Shown one piece after another: positions 27,964 through 36,304 of a stretch of DNA of 64,000 bases; the first letter of the stretch is position 1, and each line of letters opens with the position of its first letter. Location of the stretch: the NCBI GenBank assembly GCA_963785755.1, contig CAWAXG010000075.1, positions 434,001 through 498,000 of the forward strand, written 5' to 3'. This DNA is from JACCXG01 sp963785755 (GTDB lineage Bacteria > Acidobacteriota > Vicinamibacteria > Vicinamibacterales > 2-12-FULL-66-21). Below the pieces are notes generated by a model. It was not told the DNA's origin, made no database searches, and saw only the letters and a list, made by a program, of their open reading frames with translations. The translations under genes were made by a program, and so were the position numbers.

Positions 27964-30105
27964 CTACGCCGCTCCCAACTTTCCAAGGCTCGCGACGGCC
28001 GCGATCAGCGAGCTCGAGTCGATCGGCTTGGCGAGGTGCAGCTGAAAGCCGGCGTCGAGCGCCTGCTGGCGATCCTCGTCGCGCGCGAGCGCGGTCAGCG
28101 CGGCCGCCGGGATCGAGCCGCGAGTCGATGGGACCGCGCGCAGTCTTCGAATGAGCGTGAGGCCGTCCTCTCCCGGCATGCCGATGTCCGCGAGCAGCAC
28201 GTCGATCTCTTCACGCTGGAGCAGTTCAAAGGCTTGCGCCGCCGAAGCGGCGGTCCGGACGACGGCTTGACGGCTCGCGAGGTTCGCGGCGACGACCTCG
28301 CGGCTCTCGCGGTCATCGTCCACCACGAGGACACGGATGCCGGCGATCGACGGAATCCCATCGGATAGCCGGCTCGAGCCGGACGCGACCGAGCCGGGGC
28401 TCGACGCGGGCTGCTCGGTCGCGATCGCGATAATCGGCAGGCGCACGGTGAACGTCGCACCGCGGCCCTCCCCCGCGCTGTCCGCCCTGATGCTGCCGCC
28501 GTGGGCTTCGACGAGGTGCTTGACGATCGAGAGGCCGAGACCCAGGCCGCCGTACCGTCTCGTCGTTGACGCGTCAGCCTGACGGAACGGCTCGAAGATC
28601 CACGGCAGGAACTCTGCGGGGACGCCGATGCCGTTGTCGCTGACCGACACCTCGGCGGCGCTGTTCACACGTCGAACGCGCACGTGGACACTGCCGCCTT
28701 CCGGCGTGAACTTCACCGCGTTCGAGAGCAGATTCCAGGCGATCTGCTGCAGGCGGCCCGGATCGCCGTAAATCGCGCCGAACGACGCATCGGCGCCGAT
28801 CGTGATCCGCACGCCCTTGGCGTCAGCGGCCGCCTGAACGACTTCAGCGGCATGACGTACTGCCTGCGCCAGATCGACCGCGCGGCGATCCAGCCGCAAT
28901 TTGCCGGAGGTGATGCGGGCGACGTCGAGCAGCTCATCGATGAGCTGCGCCTGACGCTTCGAATTGGTATAGATGGATTGGCAGGCGCGGTCGCGATCAG
29001 CCGCCTCGAGCATGCCGGCCCTGAGCATGTCCGCCCATCCCACGATCGCATTCAACGGCGTCCGCAGTTCGTGCGACACCATCGCCAGGAACTGATCCTT
29101 CGATCGACTCGCGTCTTCAGCGCTGGCGCGGGCTGCCTGCTCGCGCTCGAGCGCTTGCTTGCGTGCCTGTTCGAGGCGCGTCAGCTCGGCCACCGTCGAC
29201 GCGAGTCGCTCCTTTTCATCGGCCAGCGCCTGCTCGGCGTGACGCGCGATCATCAGCGCGTTGATCGTCTCCTGGTGCAGCCGCCGCGTCTCGGCGGTGT
29301 GCCGCCGCTGATCCTCGAGACGCCCGACGAAGACCTGATAGGTGCGATACGTCAGATACACCGGCGCGAGCATCAACACGGCCTTCCAGTGCTCGCCACG
29401 GCCGATCACGACGGCCGCCGCGGCACCGGCGGTACCGGCAACCATGAAGCTGGCGCTGCTCCACAGAAAGTCGTCCCGCCACACCTGCCACCAGGTTCGC
29501 TTGGACGTCAGCGCAATGGCCGCGGCAACGAGCCCGGTATTGATCACGAAGTAGGTCGCGATGGTGGCGACCAGCGGCCTGGCGAGCTGCGACAGGTCGA
29601 ACGGCGCGGCCGGCCCGCCGAGCGCGACGAACACCAGGCCGGTCGCGAACATCGTGATCGCTTCGGCCGCCAAGCTGAAGATGGTGCGGTAGGTCGGGTA
29701 CCGCTGCCTGACCTTGACCGTGCACTGCGTCCACACGCCTGCGACCGCGACGATGACGGCCGCCTGCGGCCCGAGCAGCAGCAGGGTCATCAGATCGGCG
29801 GCATACGAGACCGACAGTGTGGAGCCACTGGCCAGGGGAATCGGCAGGTTCACCTTCCACACGGAAGTGAGGCACGCCGTGACGAGCAGGGTCGCGAAGA
29901 GCACCGGGTCCGGCAGCGTCCTTGGAACTGCTGCGACGAGCGCATACAGTCCAAAGGCGATGACCGTCGCGACATAGACCTGCGCCAGGCGTGGAATGCC
30001 GTCCCACGACAGGCTGCGATCGGATTCCGTGTGCAACGCTTCTGCGGGACGATCGAGGGTTTCGTCCATGGCTGTGGTCATATGCGGTGCGAATCCGGTG
30101 TGCAT
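27964..30105 (-). CDS. Membrane-bound hybrid histidine kinase with C-terminal receiver
   Basis: The 713-residue protein has about eight hydrophobic segments (residues 40-260) of a MASE-like sensor, then a coiled coil (280-345). A HisKA domain with MVSHELRTPLNAIVGW (His near 357) and an ATPase domain (NLLSNAVKFTPEGG, DNGIGVP, GGLGLGLSIVKHLVEAHGG) follow. The carboxyl receiver has RVLVVDDDRES, phospho-acceptor Asp in VLLADIGMPGEDG and the LAKPID lysine. The ligand is unknown. No dedicated output gene is next to it. The start ATG lies three bases after the subtilase stop, so it is probably co-transcribed with that exported protease, which is an unusual partner. Confidence 0.9.
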   Translation of the reverse strand: MHTGFAPHMTTAMDETLDRPAEALHTESDRSLSWDGIPRLAQVYVATVIAFGLYALVAAVPRTLPDPVLFATLLVTACLTSVWKVNLPIPLASGSTLSVSYAADLMTLLLLGPQAAVIVAVAGVWTQCTVKVRQRYPTYRTIFSLAAEAITMFATGLVFVALGGPAAPFDLSQLARPLVATIATYFVINTGLVAAAIALTSKRTWWQVWRDDFLWSSASFMVAGTAGAAAAVVIGRGEHWKAVLMLAPVYLTYRTYQVFVGRLEDQRRHTAETRRLHQETINALMIARHAEQALADEKERLASTVAELTRLEQARKQALEREQAARASAEDASRSKDQFLAMVSHELRTPLNAIVGWADMLRAGMLEAADRDRACQSIYTNSKRQAQLIDELLDVARITSGKLRLDRRAVDLAQAVRHAAEVVQAAADAKGVRITIGADASFGAIYGDPGRLQQIAWNLLSNAVKFTPEGGSVHVRVRRVNSAAEVSVSDNGIGVPAEFLPWIFEPFRQADASTTRRYGGLGLGLSIVKHLVEAHGGSIRADSAGEGRGATFTVRLPIIAIATEQPASSPGSVASGSSRLSDGIPSIAGIRVLVVDDDRESREVVAANLASRQAVVRTAASAAQAFELLQREEIDVLLADIGMPGEDGLTLIRRLRAVPSTRGSIPAAALTALARDEDRQQALDAGFQLHLAKPIDSSSLIAAVASLGKLGAA

Positions 30106-30108
30106 GGC

Positions 30109-31962
30109 TTACTGCCTCCAGATCGTCGGAAGGCAGATGACGTTCTCGCAGCTGGTGCCCCAGACAACCGTGTCGCCCAAATCATTGGTGCCCCAGACCA
30201 CGGTTTCCGCGTCTTCGCTCGTCCCCCAGACCACGGTCTCGCCGTCGTCTGTCGTTCCCCAGACGACCGTGTCGCCGTCACTGGCGCCCGTCACGGCGGC
30301 GAGCGACCACGGGAGGTCGCAATCCGCGCCGGCGCATACCGTGCCCCAGACCACGTTCCTCAGCTTCGCGTCCGACATCGACCAGGCGCCCACCGGCTCG
30401 TCGCAGCTCGTCGTGAAACACGCGATGCCCCATTCGACGATCTGACCCGTCGGCGTTGATGCGGCGCCCCACGTGACTCCTGGATCCCAGGCATTCGCGT
30501 CGGAAGTGATCCGTCCGCTCCTGACCGAGTAGTTGCCCCAGATGATGCGACGGCTCCAGCTGGAATAGTCGGGATAGGCGATGGTCCAGGGATTGAGCAG
30601 GTGCCTCGCGAGCTCCACCGCTCCCTTCGCGTTCAGGAATCCCGCACCCTGCGTGAGGTAGTCGTAGCTCGTGTTCCAGTGCGCCGTGTACTGGAGGATG
30701 GCCTTCACTTGATTCGGCGTCAGCGTGGGATTCGCCTGAATCATCAGCGCGACGGTCCCGGACACCACCGGCGCCGACATGCTCGTGCCGCTCATACTGA
30801 GATACGGGAATTGCGGCGTCTCGACCGTGCCGCGCAGGAGGAACTGCGGCCACGCGCTGTAGAGCGTGCTGCCCGGCGCGGCGAGCGACTCGATGCCAAC
30901 CGCGGGCGCGAGCACGTCGGGCTTGGCCGCGTAATCGATGGCGCCAGGTCCGCGCGAGCTGAACACCGCAACCGTGTCGTCGCTACGCTTGTTCGTGCCC
31001 ATGTGACTCATGCCGCCGACCGTCAGCACCCAGGGCGCGTTGCCCGGGGACGTGACGCCACCGTAGCGAGTCCGCCCTTCCGGACTCGCGCCGTTGTTCC
31101 CGCCGGCGGCGACGACGACGATGCCCGCCGAGACGGCATGCTCGGTGGCAAGCGCCAGCGGATCGATCGTGAACGACGTGTAGACACCCGAGGCGAGCGA
31201 GAGGTTGAGGACGCGGATGTTGAGCGCGTCGCGTTCGGCAATCACGTACTCGATCGCCGCAATCACGTCGCTGATCCGTCCCCTGCCGCTCCCGTCCAGA
31301 GCCTTGAGCACAATCAGACGCGCCGCTGGAGCAATACCGGTGCGCGCGCCAGCCGAATCGGCGCCATTGCCGGCGATGATTCCGGCGACATGCGTGCCAT
31401 GGCCGTTGTCGTCATAAGGCTGCTCGGCGCCGTTGACGAAATCCACGAATCGCTCGACCCGCTGCACACCCGACGCATCGGCGAGATCGTCGTGCCATGA
31501 GGCGACGCCCGAATCGATGACCGCGATGCCGACCCCCTCGCCGTCGTACCCGAGCTCCTTCCGCACCGCCGTCGCGCCGACCGTGATGCCGCTCCGCTCC
31601 ATCGCGCCGACGACCAGGCGATCGAGGGCGACGCTGTGTACGGATGCATTCGCGGCAAGCGCAAGCAGCGCCGCGTTCGGCACGACCGCGACTTCGCTGG
31701 AGATGCCGGGCAGGGAGCGGCGAAACGTGCCGCCCGTTCCTTTGATCAGCGGCCGGATCTCTTTCAACGCCGACTTGTCTGTCGCGCGGACGATCACCGT
31801 CGAATAACCAGTGAGGCTCGCCCGCTTGCGGAGCTGGGGATCGAGCTTGGACTCTTGCTCGGGCGAGGCGCCAAGCTGCGCAGACGTTGCGGACAGCGTG
31901 ACGATCAGACAGAGTGCGGCAAAGCGGGTCAGCGAGGCGGCGTCGATCCGGGCGAGGTGCAT
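30109..31962 (-). CDS. Exported S8 (subtilisin-like) serine peptidase with C-terminal WG repeats
   Basis: ATG at 31962 follows AGGAGAA and starts a signal peptide (FAALCLIVTLSATSAQ), so the longer open frame is not used. After an I9-like propeptide (about 40-120) the catalytic domain shows Asp in IAVIDSGVASW, His in DNGHGTHVAGI, the oxyanion Asn in VAAGGNNGAS and Ser in SMSGTSMSAPVVSG. The last 150 residues are rich in WG motifs (IIWGN, VTWGA, VEWGI, VVWGT) and end with four 11-residue copies of T-V-V-W-G-T followed by five variable acidic residues. This tail may be a surface-binding or sorting module. Total 617 residues. The hybrid kinase gene follows directly. Confidence 0.9.
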   Translation of the reverse strand: MHLARIDAASLTRFAALCLIVTLSATSAQLGASPEQESKLDPQLRKRASLTGYSTVIVRATDKSALKEIRPLIKGTGGTFRRSLPGISSEVAVVPNAALLALAANASVHSVALDRLVVGAMERSGITVGATAVRKELGYDGEGVGIAVIDSGVASWHDDLADASGVQRVERFVDFVNGAEQPYDDNGHGTHVAGIIAGNGADSAGARTGIAPAARLIVLKALDGSGRGRISDVIAAIEYVIAERDALNIRVLNLSLASGVYTSFTIDPLALATEHAVSAGIVVVAAGGNNGASPEGRTRYGGVTSPGNAPWVLTVGGMSHMGTNKRSDDTVAVFSSRGPGAIDYAAKPDVLAPAVGIESLAAPGSTLYSAWPQFLLRGTVETPQFPYLSMSGTSMSAPVVSGTVALMIQANPTLTPNQVKAILQYTAHWNTSYDYLTQGAGFLNAKGAVELARHLLNPWTIAYPDYSSWSRRIIWGNYSVRSGRITSDANAWDPGVTWGAASTPTGQIVEWGIACFTTSCDEPVGAWSMSDAKLRNVVWGTVCAGADCDLPWSLAAVTGASDGDTVVWGTTDDGETVVWGTSEDAETVVWGTNDLGDTVVWGTSCENVICLPTIWRQ

Positions 31963-32214
31963 AGGTGTTCTCCTACGAGTCGTCAACGAACCTGAACCGG
32001 CACGGTCGGTGTGCCGACCGACCGCGCCACTACCGTTGGCGGGAACGGTAGTCGCGGCTGAGCTGAGTGCGCACATCGCACGCTTTGTGGTCCGATCACA
32101 ACCGTGCGGTGTGCGATCAGCCGCCGAAGCCGAGCTGAGAGATGTGAGGAGATTTCCGCGCCGCCAGAGTTCGCGGCGGGGCTTCTTATGATCTCTGAAT
32201 CCGCAAAAAAATCA

Positions 32215-32360
32215 AGCACAGCCACGAAGCACAACAGTGGACTAAGCACAGCCGTACGTCTGAAATAAGCACAGCCGTGCACGAAAGAGTTCTCTCTTAA
32301 CGGTCGAGGTCGATTGCAGCACAGCCGTGCGCTGTCCCCCTAACGGTCGAGGTCGATTGC
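32215..32360. repeat. Direct repeats upstream of the ABC-F gene
   Basis: The word AGCACAGCCGT(A/G)C or a close variant occurs four times (32215, 32245, 32268, 32318). A 20-base word beginning TAACGGTCGAGG occurs twice, at 32298-32317 and 32341-32360. They occupy the 469-base gap between the divergent subtilase and ABC-F genes. No gene is apparent there. The second pair is 43 bases apart and could be regulator sites. Confidence 0.6.
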
Positions 32361-32431
32361 CGACGATTCCGCCTGACGGGTTAGAATGTTGTGTTTCCCC
32401 TCTGCAAAATGTCCTCGGAGTCTGGTCAACG

Positions 32432-34030
32432 ATGATCTCAGTCAATGGTGTGTCGATGCGGTACGGCTCGAAGGTGCTCTTCGAGGAAGTGACCGCGACG
32501 TTTTCTGTGGGCCGGCGCTATGGGCTCACGGGCCCGAATGGCGCGGGCAAGTCCACGTTCATGAAGCTGCTCACGGGTGAGCTCCAGCCTCAAAAAGGGG
32601 CGGTCGCACGTCCCGACAGGCTCGGCATCCTCCGTCAGGATCAGTACGCATTCGACAAGTTCCGGGCGATCGATACCGTGATCATGGGGAACGCAAAGCT
32701 GTGGCACGCGCTCGAGGAGCGCGAGCGGCTCTACGCCAAGACCGCGATGAGCGATGAAGACGGCATGCGTCTCGGCGAGCTCGAAGGAATCGTCGGCGAT
32801 GAAGACGGCTACACCGCCGAGAGCGATGCGGCGATTCTGCTGCAGGGACTCGACATCCCCGAAGCCCTCCACGAGCGCCCGATGTCGGAGCTGCAGGGTG
32901 GCCAGAAAGTACGCGTGCTGCTCGCGCAGGCGCTATTCGGACGACCTCAGGCCCTGCTCCTCGACGAGCCCACGAACCATCTCGATCTCGATTCGATCCA
33001 CTGGCTGCGTGAATTCCTCGTCCGCTACGAAGGCACGCTCATCGTCATTTCGCACGATCGTCACTTCCTGAACGATGTGTGCACGCATACGGCGGATATC
33101 GACTACCAGACGATCATCACCTACACCGGCGGCTACGACGAGATGGTGCTCGCCAAGACGCAGATCCGCTCCCGCGTCGAAGCCGACAACGCGCAGCGCG
33201 AGAAGAAGATTGCTCAGCTGAACGACTTCATCGCGCGATTCGGCGCGGGCACGCGCGCGAGCCAGACGACGTCGCGCCGGAAAGAGGTCGAGCGCCTGCA
33301 GACGACAGAACTGGCGCGCTCGAACATTCAGCGGCCGTACATCCGGTTCAACATGCAGCGCCCCTCCGGCCGTACGGTGCTCGAGGCGGCAGAGGTCCGC
33401 AAGGCCTTCGGCAAGACCTCGGTGGTCAGCAATTTCTCAGCGGTGCTGAATCGAGGCGAGAAGGTCGTGCTCGTCGGCAGGAACGGACAGGGAAAGACCA
33501 CACTGCTGAAGGCGCTCCTCGCGGACGCGCCGGGGCTGCCCGCCTCTCCCGCCGACCGTGACTCCGGCCGCGTCAGATGGGGTCACGAAGTCTCAATCGG
33601 CTACTTCGCTCAGGATTACACCGGCATCATCGCCAAGGGCACGACAGTCGTCGAATGGCTCCATCAGTTCGATCCCGATGCCTCCAGGCAGGAAATCCAT
33701 GGCCTGCTCGGCCAGATGCTGTTCTCAGGTGAAGAAGGCCTGAAGCCTACGGACGCGTTGTCGGGAGGCGAGACAGCGAGGCTGCTGCTCAGTCGCATCA
33801 TGCTGCAAAAGCCGAACGTCCTGATCCTGGACGAGCCGACCAACCATCTCGATCTCGAATCGATTAATGCCCTCAACATCGCGCTCCAGCGATTCGAGGG
33901 AACGGTCCTTCTCGTCACCCACGATCAGGACCTGATGGAAGAAGTCGGTACCAGGGTCTGGCACTTCGGCGACAAATCCGTGGAGGACTTCAAGGGGACG
34001 TATGAGGAGTTCGCGGCGACGCTGGCCTGA
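32432..34030 (+). CDS. ABC-F family ATPase (YbiT-like translation factor)
   Basis: Two complete ABC domains lie in one 532-residue chain without membrane segments. Domain 1 has GPNGAGKST, LQGGQKVRV and LLLDEPTNHLD. Domain 2 has GRNGQGKTT, LSGGETARL and LILDEPTNHLD. A charged linker between them (about 240-310) is the P-site tRNA interaction motif region. ABC-F proteins rescue stalled ribosomes or give antibiotic resistance; the spacing and ends fit the YbiT branch. The frame is open further upstream, but ATG at 32432 opens the typical ISVNGVSMRYGSKVLFEEV strand. It stands alone. Confidence 0.93.
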   Translation: MISVNGVSMRYGSKVLFEEVTATFSVGRRYGLTGPNGAGKSTFMKLLTGELQPQKGAVARPDRLGILRQDQYAFDKFRAIDTVIMGNAKLWHALEERERLYAKTAMSDEDGMRLGELEGIVGDEDGYTAESDAAILLQGLDIPEALHERPMSELQGGQKVRVLLAQALFGRPQALLLDEPTNHLDLDSIHWLREFLVRYEGTLIVISHDRHFLNDVCTHTADIDYQTIITYTGGYDEMVLAKTQIRSRVEADNAQREKKIAQLNDFIARFGAGTRASQTTSRRKEVERLQTTELARSNIQRPYIRFNMQRPSGRTVLEAAEVRKAFGKTSVVSNFSAVLNRGEKVVLVGRNGQGKTTLLKALLADAPGLPASPADRDSGRVRWGHEVSIGYFAQDYTGIIAKGTTVVEWLHQFDPDASRQEIHGLLGQMLFSGEEGLKPTDALSGGETARLLLSRIMLQKPNVLILDEPTNHLDLESINALNIALQRFEGTVLLVTHDQDLMEEVGTRVWHFGDKSVEDFKGTYEEFAATLA

Positions 34031-34032
34031 AC

Positions 34033-34347
34033 TCAGCCTTCCCTGATCGAAAATCCGGCGAGACGCGCCGCAGACACGAGCTTCAGGCGGACTTGGCGCT
34101 CGGACCGCGGCCGGCCGAAGGCTCCCGCCGCGTCGCTGCTGACCCGCGAGCTGAACTTCTCACGTCGACGGCTTTCGTGCCCGGTCTTCCGCCGGGACGC
34201 AGCCACCCGCATGACGGTCAGGCAGCGATTGACTTCCTGGGTCATGCCGTTGGGGTTGGCGCCGCGTTGGGCGTGCACCCGTGAGGCGCAGATCAAGAGG
34301 AGTGGAACGAACACGATAGCGCTGCCCAGCAGACGACCGAGACGCAT
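34033..34347 (-). CDS. Possible small exported basic protein
   Basis: The 104-residue frame begins with a convincing signal peptide (LLGSAIVFVPLLLICASRVHAQ), but the mature part is very basic and low in hydrophobic residues, with no known domain. It stops two bases after the ABC-F stop and is convergent with it. It may be a real secreted peptide or a chance frame with a hydrophobic start; codon use cannot decide. Confidence 0.4.
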   Translation of the reverse strand: MRLGRLLGSAIVFVPLLLICASRVHAQRGANPNGMTQEVNRCLTVMRVAASRRKTGHESRRREKFSSRVSSDAAGAFGRPRSERQVRLKLVSAARLAGFSIREG

Positions 34348-34447
34348 ATGCGTTGCATGGGCAAGCCTGATACCAGCTACCCCATCGGTTCGTTTCTCAT
34401 TTTTCTGACGACAGCGGGGCTGAATCGATTACATTTCCGGAACGCCG

Positions 34448-36016
34448 ATGAAGATCCTGCTTTTGTCAATGCCGGATTCCTTCGAGCACACGGCCACGGT
34501 GACGATGCGGATGCCGAATGGCGCGCTCGGCTCCCTGGCCGGCAATGTCGATCCCCACCACACGGTCGCGATCGCCGACCTCGTCCTCGTCCAGCGCTCG
34601 GTTCGGAAGACGGTCGAAGACCTGGTCTCGCGGCTCGCGCCTGACGTGGTCGGGCTGTCGATCATGACCTTCCAGCGGAACACGGCGCAAAAGATTGTCG
34701 CCCTTCTCCGGGCGCTGCGGCCGTCCGTGCGAATCGTCGTGGGCGGATACGATCCGAGCCTCGCGTCGGAGATCTACGAGCGGCCCGAGTGGGAGATCGA
34801 CGCCATCGTGCGGGGCGAGGGAGATATCACGTTCCGCGACCTCCTGCGCGCATGGGAAGCTGGCGACACCCCCGGGCACGTTCGAGGCCTCTCGTATCGA
34901 ACCGGGCACGGATTCGTCCGCACGCCCGATCGATTCGCGAGCCGTCTCCTGGCCGACGAGATCCGGCTGCCGCAGCGGGCCGGGCGCGTGCTCGGCGGTT
35001 ACACCTTCATCGGCCGGCCGATCGACGTTGTCGAAACCTCCCGCGGATGCACTTACGATTGCAGCTTCTGCTCGATCATCGAGATGCGCGGCCGCAACTT
35101 CTACAAGTGGCCGGTCGAGCGGGTGATCGCCGACATCCTCGACGCGAAGCAGCGGGGCGCCCGGGCAATCTTCCTGGTCGACGACAACATCACGCTCGAT
35201 GTGCGCCGGTTCGAAGCGCTCTGCCGCGCCATAGTCGACGCCGGGCTCGACGACATCGACTACATCGTCCAGGCGATGACGTCATCCATCGCCGCCGCAG
35301 GCGACACGCTGGCCCCCCTGATGCGCCGGGCGGGCTTCCGCTACGTCTTCCTGGGCATCGAAAATGTCCTGGAGGCGGACCTCCAGTTCCTCCGCGCCCG
35401 GGCCAAGAACTCGCAACGCGGCGCCAGCCAGGCCAAAGGGACCGCGACCGACGCCGCAATCGACGTTTTGCACCGGCACGGCATGTACGTCGTCGGCGGC
35501 CTCATCGTCGGTAACCCCACGGACACGCGGGAATCCATCCAAGCCAACCTCGACTTCGCGCGGAAGTTCATCGACTGGCCGTATATTCAGCATCCGACGC
35601 CCTACCCCGGCACGCCGATGACCGAGGACTTCCGGCAACGCGGACTGATCGTCAGCGACAACGTCGACGAGTACGACGGCACGACCGCCGTGGTTCGAAG
35701 CGAGCATCTGACCGCGGACGAAATTGAATTCCTGCGATGGCGCGCCGAGCGCTGGATGAAGCTCGGACACTTCTGGCCCACTCTGAAACACAGTCCGCTT
35801 TTCGTCCTCCGCCACGGCGCTTCGATGGTCGCCCATACGTTCCGGGGCAGCTCGCTGCGATCGATGCTCGGCCTCGAGAGCGAACGCGATGTCTTCCATC
35901 GCTATCGCAAAATCCGCCGCGCCGAACGCGACTACCTGCCGACGATCCCCGCAATCGCCTCACACGACGCTCAACGAGCGATGTCCCGAGTGCGACCCGA
36001 AGCACCGAGCACGTAG
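34448..36016 (+). CDS. B12-binding-domain radical SAM protein
   Basis: Residues 1-160 form a Rossmann-like B12-binding-type domain (ADLVLVQ, PDVVGLSIMTFQ, VVGGYDPSLA) without a clear DxHxxG histidine, so cobalamin may not be bound through His. The radical SAM core follows with the cluster motif CTYDCSFCS (Cys-x3-Cys-x2-Cys) near residue 200. A GGxP-like segment and YVVGGLIVGNPTDT are near 345-360, and a helical carboxyl tail of about 100 residues ends the protein. The family includes BchE/HpnP-like methyl- or cyclase-type enzymes acting on lipids or tetrapyrroles; no partner gene indicates which. It is 522 residues, transcribed alone. Confidence 0.85.
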   Translation: MKILLLSMPDSFEHTATVTMRMPNGALGSLAGNVDPHHTVAIADLVLVQRSVRKTVEDLVSRLAPDVVGLSIMTFQRNTAQKIVALLRALRPSVRIVVGGYDPSLASEIYERPEWEIDAIVRGEGDITFRDLLRAWEAGDTPGHVRGLSYRTGHGFVRTPDRFASRLLADEIRLPQRAGRVLGGYTFIGRPIDVVETSRGCTYDCSFCSIIEMRGRNFYKWPVERVIADILDAKQRGARAIFLVDDNITLDVRRFEALCRAIVDAGLDDIDYIVQAMTSSIAAAGDTLAPLMRRAGFRYVFLGIENVLEADLQFLRARAKNSQRGASQAKGTATDAAIDVLHRHGMYVVGGLIVGNPTDTRESIQANLDFARKFIDWPYIQHPTPYPGTPMTEDFRQRGLIVSDNVDEYDGTTAVVRSEHLTADEIEFLRWRAERWMKLGHFWPTLKHSPLFVLRHGASMVAHTFRGSSLRSMLGLESERDVFHRYRKIRRAERDYLPTIPAIASHDAQRAMSRVRPEAPST

Positions 36017-36110
36017 CACCACGTAGAACGCAGCACCGAGAAGCGACCGAGCTCGTCCGCACGTCGGACGCGCACATGAGTACGCAGCACGTTGCACGCA
36101 GCACGTAGCG
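35998..36110. repeat. GCACGTAG word array, copy 3
   Basis: Degenerate copies of GCACGTAGCAC and GCAGCACG run from the last codons of the radical SAM gene into the gap before the BACON gene. The rest of the gap (36111-36304) holds no feature I can name. Confidence 0.55.
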
Positions 36111-36304
36111 GGTGGCTGACGATCCTGATCGATTTGCGCAACCCACCGACAATCCTGTCGAGGCGATCGCCGCAATGTCGCGGAGGGGTCATTTTCGAAA
36201 TCGCTCTTTTTCTCACCAAATGAGCAACTTAGCGAGCGCTCCGCAACTCGGCCTGATTCCTGCACTGCGGCACACAGTTCCCCGCGGATGTGGAAGAGGC
36301 AGAG

